Source of the DNA: Armatimonadetes bacterium Uphvl-Ar2
Lineage (GTDB): Bacteria > Armatimonadota > Fimbriimonadia > Fimbriimonadales > Fimbriimonadaceae
Direction of reading: 5' to 3'
NCBI GenBank assembly: GCA_002162095.1
Contig: CP021424.1
Span: forward strand, 1,550,001-1,614,000
Length of the DNA stretch: 64,000 nt
Shown here: positions 61,544-64,000 of the stretch, one piece after another
Layout of the letters: the number at the start of each line of letters is the position of its first letter
Position numbering within the stretch: the first letter of the stretch is position 1
Position numbers and translations under genes: made by a program
Notes under the pieces: model-generated
Seen by the model: the letters and a program-made list of their open reading frames with translations, nothing else
The model's database searches: none
What the model was told of the DNA's origin: nothing

Positions 61544-63481
61544 ATGGCTGACCCCGCCGTTGCTCGCTCTGGTTTTCATCTTCCGGCTCCGGAGGGTGAG
61601 GCGGGTGGGCGCCCGGAGGGAACCGGCCACCTACCGGTGATTCGTCGCCTCGATTCGCAGACCATCAACCAGATTGCGGCGGGCGAGGTGGTGGAGCGAC
61701 CCGCTTCGGCGGTCAAAGAGCTGGTCGAGAACGCGCTCGACGCCGGAGCCACTCGTATCGAGATTGACCTCGAGCGGGCCGGACGGGCGTTGATCCGAGT
61801 TTCGGATAACGGCATCGGGATGACGGAAGATCAGGTGTTGCTGGCCCTAGAGCGCCACGCCACCAGCAAGATCACCCGCGCCGAGGACTTGCTGGCCGTC
61901 TCCACCATGGGGTTCCGGGGCGAGGCGCTACCCACGCTGGCGTCGGTCTCCAAGTTTCGGCTGAGTTCGGGGGTGGCGCACGGCGCCCGGGTGGTGGTGA
62001 CGGCCCACGGCGGGCAAGTGCAGGTCAGTTCGGGCGACGTGGGCCCGCGCGGCACCACCGTCTCGATGGAGGACTTGTTCTTTAACGTCCCGGCGCGGCT
62101 CAAGTTCCTGCGGACCGACGCCACCGAGCTCTCCGCCATCGTCGATGCTGTCTCCCGCCACGCCATCGCTCGCCCCGATGTGGCCTTTACTTTGCGGCAC
62201 GCGGCCGGTGGCCCCGCCCACGAGGCTCTGCGCACCAGTGGATCGGGCGATTTTGCCACCACATTGCAAGAGGTCTGGGGGCGAGACCTCACCGCCGCGC
62301 TGTTGCTAGTGGATCACTACCAAGACGGCGTGCGCCTGACCGGGATGGTCAGCCCGCCCCACGTCAGCCGGGCTACTCGCACCCACCAGTGGCTGTGGGT
62401 CAACGGCCGCCCGGTGCGCAGCAAGACTCTGATGGCCGCGATTGACCAAGCCTTCCGGGCGTGGACCCCCGAGCGCCGCTACCCCCTGGCCGCGCTGATG
62501 ATCTGGACGGACCCGGCGGGGGTGGACGTCAATGTCTCGCCCACCAAGAGTGAGGTCAAGTTCCGGGATGAAAGCACCGTCTTCCGGGCAATGGTCTCGG
62601 CGATCAAGCGGGCGGTCGCGGCCAGCGGGATGGTGCCGGGCGCCGAGGCCGTGCACCTGGCCAATGAGGCGGCGCGGGATGCCCGGGGCGATTCGCCGGC
62701 GGGGAGCCCGCCCGAGATGCCGTGGGGGCCGGGGGCGTTTGGCATGTCCCAGCGGGCGCAGGCTCCGCTGGGCGGTGAAGAGAGCACGGCTTGGCTAGGG
62801 GCAGGCACTTTGTTTGCGCGCCCCTTTGCGGGGGGCTCGAACGGCCTGGCGGACGGGGTTTCGCTGGGCGCGGCGGGGGGCGTCACCGGGGTCCTTCCCG
62901 ATCTGCTCCACGAGTTTCGTCTCATTGGTCAGTGGGCGGCCACGTTTATCCTCGGCGATTCCCCGCACGGGCTGATCGTGATCGACCAGCACGTGGCGCA
63001 CGAGCGCATCCTTTACGAGCGCCTGTGGGCCGAGCGCGCCCGCGACGGCGTGCCCGTGCAGCCCCTTCTTTCGCCAGAGACCTTACATTTGAGCCGCGCT
63101 TCGGCGCTCATCGCCCAGCAAAACCTCGCCGAGCTGGCCCGGGCGGGCTTTGATGTGGAGCCGTTTGGGCCGGAGTCGTTCCTGGTGCGCGGGGTGCCCG
63201 CGATTTGGCGCGGCCGCTCGCCGTTGTCTGTTTTGCGGGATGTCCTGGATGAACTCGCCGAGGGCCGGGCTGCCGGGTGTCTCGGCACCGGCACCGCCGA
63301 CGTCTTTGCCATGGCCGCTTGCAAGATGGCCGTCAAGGCGGGCGATCCGCTCGCCGAGGCCGAGATGAAGAAGCTGGTGGAGGACCTCGCCACGTTGGAT
63401 AACCCCTTCTTCTGTCCGCATGGTCGTCCCATCACGATTCTCATCCCTACGTCCGACATCGCCCGGCGATTCAAGCGGTAA
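61544..63481 (+). CDS. mutL: DNA mismatch repair protein MutL (endonuclease type)
   Basis: A 645-aa MutL. The GHKL ATPase domain has IRRLDSQTINQIAAGEVVER, ELVENALDAGATRIEID, VSDNGIGMTEDQ and GFRGEALPTLAS. The C-terminal domain retains DQHVAHERILYE (the DQHA(x)2E(x)4E endonuclease motif, Ala changed to Val), an ACK-type motif (ACKMAVKAG) and FFCPHGRPITI (CPHGRP zinc motif), so it should have latent nicking activity, consistent with no visible mutH. The ATG at 61544 adds about 31 residues before the conserved start; a GTG at 61637 (VIRRLD) is an alternative start. Confidence 0.96.
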   Translation: MADPAVARSGFHLPAPEGEAGGRPEGTGHLPVIRRLDSQTINQIAAGEVVERPASAVKELVENALDAGATRIEIDLERAGRALIRVSDNGIGMTEDQVLLALERHATSKITRAEDLLAVSTMGFRGEALPTLASVSKFRLSSGVAHGARVVVTAHGGQVQVSSGDVGPRGTTVSMEDLFFNVPARLKFLRTDATELSAIVDAVSRHAIARPDVAFTLRHAAGGPAHEALRTSGSGDFATTLQEVWGRDLTAALLLVDHYQDGVRLTGMVSPPHVSRATRTHQWLWVNGRPVRSKTLMAAIDQAFRAWTPERRYPLAALMIWTDPAGVDVNVSPTKSEVKFRDESTVFRAMVSAIKRAVAASGMVPGAEAVHLANEAARDARGDSPAGSPPEMPWGPGAFGMSQRAQAPLGGEESTAWLGAGTLFARPFAGGSNGLADGVSLGAAGGVTGVLPDLLHEFRLIGQWAATFILGDSPHGLIVIDQHVAHERILYERLWAERARDGVPVQPLLSPETLHLSRASALIAQQNLAELARAGFDVEPFGPESFLVRGVPAIWRGRSPLSVLRDVLDELAEGRAAGCLGTGTADVFAMAACKMAVKAGDPLAEAEMKKLVEDLATLDNPFFCPHGRPITILIPTSDIARRFKR

Positions 63482-63483
63482 CC

Positions 63484-63969
63484 GTGCTGATTCTCGGCAT
63501 TGACCCGGGTTTGGAACGCATGGGCTACGGCCTCATCCGGCGTTCAGGGAGCCGCATCGAACCCGTGGCCTACGGTCTCTTCCACACGCCGCCCGGGCCG
63601 CTCGGTCCGCGTCTGGTCTCGCTGGCCGATCAAGCCCGCGAACTCATCGAGGCGCATCCCATCGATCGTCTGGTGACCGAGCGCCTGTTCTTCAATCGGA
63701 ACTCCACCACGGCGATGGACGTCGCGAAGGCCCTCGGGGCGGTGCTGTGCGAAGCCGCGCGCTCCGGCCTGGAAACGTACGAAATCACACCCCCCGAAGT
63801 CAAGAAAGCGGTGGTAGGGCAGGGCAACGCCGACAAGAAGCAGGTGGAGTTCATGGTCACCCGCCTGCTGGGCCTGGCGCAAGCCCCCAAGCCGGACGAC
63901 GTTTGCGACGCCCTCGCGGTGGCCATCGCCGGCGCGTGGATGATCCCGGATCGCCCCCTTCCTCGTTAG
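63484..63969 (+). CDS. ruvC: Crossover junction endodeoxyribonuclease RuvC
   Basis: A 161-aa Holliday-junction resolvase. The RNase H-fold active site is complete: LILGIDPGLERMGYGLI (Asp7), VTERLFFNRNSTTAMDVAKA (Glu), and KKQVEFMVTRLL with PDDVCDALAVAIA (the last two Asp). It starts with GTG 2 bp after the mutL stop and probably shares its transcript. No ruvA or ruvB is visible before the window ends. Confidence 0.96.
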   Translation: MLILGIDPGLERMGYGLIRRSGSRIEPVAYGLFHTPPGPLGPRLVSLADQARELIEAHPIDRLVTERLFFNRNSTTAMDVAKALGAVLCEAARSGLETYEITPPEVKKAVVGQGNADKKQVEFMVTRLLGLAQAPKPDDVCDALAVAIAGAWMIPDRPLPR

Positions 63970-64000
63970 CTCGACTTCACCCACCGCACCGGGGCTTCGC

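Overview
The window is high-GC bacterial chromosome. I would place it in Armatimonadota, probably a Fimbriimonas-like lineage. The clues are prepilins with the long 'FTLIELLVVIAIIAILAAILFP' type N-terminus followed by FAKAKEAA, many Tat-exported oxidoreductases, phosphoesterases and DUF1501 proteins, one MotAB flagellar motor pair, and many genes whose -10 box lies only 6-9 bp before the start codon. This is an inference from gene style; no rRNA is present to confirm it.

Layout. 1-10 kb: a truncated prepilin, M42 aminopeptidase, GAPDH, TyrRS, a DUF3298 protein, CysRS, a DUF6624 protein, and a DUF1015 / metallo-beta-lactamase / TPR run. 10-19 kb: polyprenyl synthase, YebC, rhomboid protease, DUF374 acyltransferase, the pyrR-pyrB-pyrC operon, a lipoprotein and Lgt. 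18.9-20.4 kb: an AT-richer restriction-modification pair. 20.5-31 kb: LipB, a DUF1501 protein, two tandem Tat metallophosphoesterases, BipA/TypA, a secreted GH25-like protein, PabA/TrpG, CsbD and a DUF1328 membrane peptide. 31-42 kb: a small kinase, a PepSY protein, two lipoproteins, a CocE hydrolase, YqaE, IleRS, LspA, a broken glycosyltransferase, and two very GC-rich envelope genes. 42.4-45 kb: tRNA-Val(GAC), then an AT-rich island with two overlapping genes, one of them carrying an Mrr-like nuclease domain. 45-64 kb: DinB-like proteins, UspA, a heme-oxygenase-like ABM protein, UvrC, PspA, AtpD, a second prepilin operon, a broken ApbE, an SUMF1-like / Gfo-Idh-MocA / sugar-isomerase operon (the middle gene frameshifted), a lysozyme-like exported protein, AtpC, MotB-MotA, MutL and RuvC.

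The core is housekeeping: translation (three tRNA synthetases, TypA, YebC), pyrimidine synthesis, DNA repair (UvrC, MutL, RuvC), lipoprotein processing (Lgt, LspA), energy (AtpD and AtpC, unlinked from the rest of the ATP synthase operon) and motility. Two AT-rich insertions carry likely defence genes: the MTase/REase pair at 18.9-20.4 kb and the tRNA-linked nuclease cassette at 42.5-45.0 kb. The second is my best candidate for an undescribed system.

Three genes (39.6, 53.3 and 55.0 kb) are each broken by loss of one base in a G/C homopolymer. That shared pattern points to consensus sequencing error at least as much as to real decay. Many promoters appear leaderless, and I used this to choose several start codons (cysS, ispA, the lipoprotein at 33.0 kb, uspA, atpC and others).
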